A stretch of 64,000 nt of DNA from Himantopus leucocephalus. Taxonomy: Eukaryota; Chordata; Aves; Charadriiformes; Recurvirostridae. The DNA lies in NCBI GenBank assembly GCA_003993805.1, contig RSEF01000002.1, forward strand, positions 92,554,011 through 92,618,010, written 5' to 3'. Below the pieces are notes generated by a model that saw only the letters and a list, made by a program, of their open reading frames with translations, had not been told where the DNA came from and ran no database searches. Shown here piece by piece: positions 61,069 through 64,000 of the stretch. Positions within the stretch are counted from its first letter, which is position 1, and each line of letters begins with the position of its first letter. Position numbers and translations under genes: made by a program.

Positions 61069-64000
61069 TTTGTCTCCAGACACCTACCTAGATACAGAAT
61101 ACTGTTCTTCTGATCCTGTTGGGTGATTGTAAATCTCAATGGATAGGTCATAGATTCTCCAAAGAGAAGAAGTTCTCATACCAAATAATACTTGAGCTAA
61201 TCTATTGTCAAGACCTTGATTCAGAAATTTTGTAGGACTGCACCTTGGTTAACTTGAATGGAAATCTTAATGTCCTCGCATTTCTTCTTCTGTTTTTTAT
61301 TTGTATTTTCATTATGCAAATCTGAAGTCTTTATCTGGTGTATAGATATCTTCAGTCCATCATCAAAATTATTTGAAGAAAAAAGGATGTGAGGTCAGCT
61401 AGGTCTGTCTCTTGGAGTGCAGTTTTGTTTCATCTAGCATTTAAGTGTTTTTCATCCACATCTTAATAGACAGATAACTTTTTTTTTCTATGATCACTTT
61501 TCAGCATGAAAATAACTGTGCAACAGTTGTCCTTCTACTCGACTATGATGTTCATTTATGGAATAATTAAAAAAGTTTTGCGAAGTCACAGGCTAGATTT
61601 GTACTACTGATTTAAATGAAAGGAATCATCATACTTTGAGATGATGGGAGGCAGTAGTTTGTAAAGATGCAGTCTCTGCTGAAATTGTGGAAGTGAAGAT
61701 GATGTATCGTGGAAAGACCTATGCACTTGATTGTGATTCACAGTCTGATAGTAACTTAGCAGGGGGTACTATGCTGCCTGCATCAGTTCCTGGAGAGAGC
61801 AAGATTGGCTTTGCCTTGTAAATGTAGCCCTCAGTGTCAATCAAAAATAAAGTGCCATGAAATATAGAACTCACAGCAGTAGATTAGTATTTCAGAAATT
61901 AAACCATCTGTTTGAATGCAATTAAAAGAGAATCCAACAAGGTTTTTCCTAATAGAGTATGCTAGTGCTGTTTCTGGAAACAATGCAATGAATTTGTTAT
62001 GCAATTAGAACTGATAAGGAAGTGTTTTTAATGCTCATTAAATAAACCCAGCAACAGTACATTCTCAGTAGGTTGTTTTGCAATAAATAACTTCCTAATT
62101 TTCTTCCTAATCTATAGGTCTGATGTATTTCTTGTTCTAGGAATGATTTTTAGTTGTGGGTTGGCATATCGTATTAGATTTTCTTTCCCCACAAGTTCTG
62201 GAGAACTGATGTTTCTGTTTCGCAAGATGGTTTTGTTGCAGCTGGTATTCTCCTCCACCCTCCCGCTCCTCCAGGTGTGTCTTGGTGATTGTATAGAGGA
62301 AAAATGCCCTACAATAAGGCTGGTTTTGGTCTGAGATTTGCCTGAGAAGAACTGTATCTTTGCAGACGACTAGGAAGCGGATGGGTGGCAGGTGTCTGGC
62401 TGAAGTAATTTTCCTGGAAATTGTTTTTAAGAATAACTTCAATACCAGTTTGGAAGTATTTTTTCCTGGGAAAGTTACAGTCTAGAGATCAGGTGTCTGC
62501 TGATGAGAAGATGCAGTGAGGATGGATAGCTTTTCCTTTCCCCCAAAGAGCGGTCCCGTTTTGTTGAGGCATTCTGGACCACTGTATATTGATCAGCTCC
62601 GCACATTGTGTTTACATGATTCTATTTACCACAGTTAGTTTTAACTGGAGAGCAAATATACATTCAGGTATACCTACCCTTTTGAAACATGTCTTCTATA
62701 TGATGAACAGCCCTATTACTAAGCTGCGGCAGTTTTACTAATTCTTTAGGTGCTCCAGTAAAGATCGTCTTCCTGTAACAATAAGTAACTTTAAGCTGAC
62801 ATTATGGTTTGTAACAGTGCCAGTTGCCTCAGCATCTGGCTGCCTCAAACTCACTGAAAACAATTACAGCATGAAAGAAAATAGAAAAATTTTCCAATAT
62901 AGCAACAACAGTAAAAATGAAAATCTACAATAAAACCCTAAATTAAATTCCATATGAAGGTTTGCTGTATGTCACTTAGACTCCGTGGAGTAAATGATTG
63001 ATATATTTATGGTGGACTTATTTGGTGGAGTTTTATTGTAACTCAGTAGTTCTACTTCACTTCTTCACATTCTAACTGCGTTTAAATACACTTAAAATTA
63101 TCAGACTTATTTTTTATCATTTTTGAAAATCAATACATGATCCTTCATTAATTCTGTTTGAAAAATTCTGAACCAATAGCTGCCTTGATGGAGTTTTTTG
63201 CTGATTAGTTCACAAAATGGATGTTTATATATAATAAACACCCATAATACAGGAAGAAAATGCTTTCTGAACAGAGATTATGGAAATTGCACAGGAGGCA
63301 AACTTTTTGATTTGAGGGGAAAAATGAGCTTTAACAAAAAGGTTACTGGTAGGTAGAACCTAAAGTTAATTTCTGTAGGATCCCGTGGTGTTCATATAGA
63401 ATGGGTGAGATGTGTAGTGAAAATATATACTGAGAAGTCATATCAGCCTGAGCCATTGACTGCAGAACTGCAGTGTCCCTGGATTACAGTTTGCCTCAGT
63501 CATGGAGGGCTTTTTCTGGGCAGTTTAGAGCAGGCATCTGGTTTCGCTGAGTAATTTTTGACATTGAATTTCAGAGGCAGGAATTAAACTTTAATTTCTT
63601 GGTGCTAGTCTTGCAAATATTCGTTTTCTCCAGTGCCTTCAGAAATAATTACTTAAACCTTTTTATAAAGGAAAATATGATTCATAGTGTTTCTTCATGT
63701 GTCCATTTCTTAAAAACATAGTTTGAAGAATACAGAAACTTCTATTCAAGAAACAGCCATTATCGGCATATGCAGTATCAAGTGCAGCCTTTCAGAGTAG
63801 GATGTGTAGATATACCACTGAACATGTCTTGCTGTTATTGATTTTAATTACTTACAAAGCACTAAAAGTGTATGTGTCACTGATCAAATGTGGTACATAA
63901 GGCTGCCCTAGCAGAAAGTAATTTTATTTTTTTACAAGTCACAACCTTGTAAAAGCCTACCGAGCAATTAGTGCCCAGTGGTCTTAGTATTAACAATCAA

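Larger units (their letters stand above)
51999..64000 (+). other. TMTC2: TMTC2 intron, 5' 12 kb (continues beyond window)
   Basis: The intron starts with GTAAGT and has no detected acceptor exon before the right edge. It holds a three-copy 11-bp AT-rich repeat at 52616-52653, a short CR1 tail at 61003-61068, and an unidentified coding-like stretch on the - strand around 57675-58617 that includes a locally GC-rich patch near 58290-58400. The rest shows nothing I can name. Confidence 0.75.

Noticed and set aside
1..64000. CRISPR arrays, bacterial operons, phage or defence systems
   Set aside because: No regularly spaced repeats or bacterial-type genes; sequence composition, spliced exons and CR1 elements show vertebrate nuclear DNA.

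Overview
The window is a stretch of vertebrate nuclear DNA, almost certainly from a bird. It is AT-rich, has no compact gene clusters, and carries several 5'-truncated CR1 retrotransposons with the typical avian 3' end (runs of ATTCTATGAT on the element strand). It also holds one solo LTR of an avian endogenous-retrovirus type. The only host gene I can support is the 3' part of TMTC2 on the + strand, a transmembrane and tetratricopeptide-repeat (TPR) protein of the endoplasmic reticulum. Three coding exons are visible, at 30557-30638, 44634-44748 and 51935-51998. Each has canonical AG/GT borders, and the phases join without a break (0 to 1, 1 to 2, 2 to 0). Together they encode about 85 residues of the C-terminal TPR array. 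The terminal exon must lie beyond 64000, and the preceding exon was not found before 30557, so most of the window is intron.

Layout: 1-785 is a CR1 fragment on the - strand with a decayed endonuclease reading frame that runs off the left edge. 786-15189 is intron-like DNA with little besides simple repeats. 15190-15392 is a CR1 tail, a 10-N gap and a probable LTR-element fragment. 16955-17998 and 18539-19068 are two - strand CR1 copies from different subfamilies, the first with reverse-transcriptase remnants. 24654-25075 is a fourth - strand CR1, and 29858-30110 is a + strand CR1 3' end. TMTC2 exons follow, separated by introns of 13,995 and 7,186 bp. The first of these introns holds two polypyrimidine tracts and a solo LTR (40642-41251) with an internal (TTCAC)n array. 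The last intron (51999-64000 and beyond) holds a short CR1 tail at 61003-61068 and an unexplained - strand coding-like stretch near 57.7-58.6 kb.

The most systematic unusual signal is technical. Six single-N positions (650, 1865, 1962, 23115, 35632, 46865) are each flanked by near-identical direct repeats of 15 to 145 bp differing at few positions. This looks like overlapping contig ends, perhaps from two haplotypes, that were abutted rather than merged. These apparent tandem duplications are probably not biological. I found no convincing new biological system. The best biological leads are a nested inverted repeat at 27288-27359, a homeodomain/POU-like AT-rich block near 35.4 kb, and the 57.7-58.6 kb stretch.
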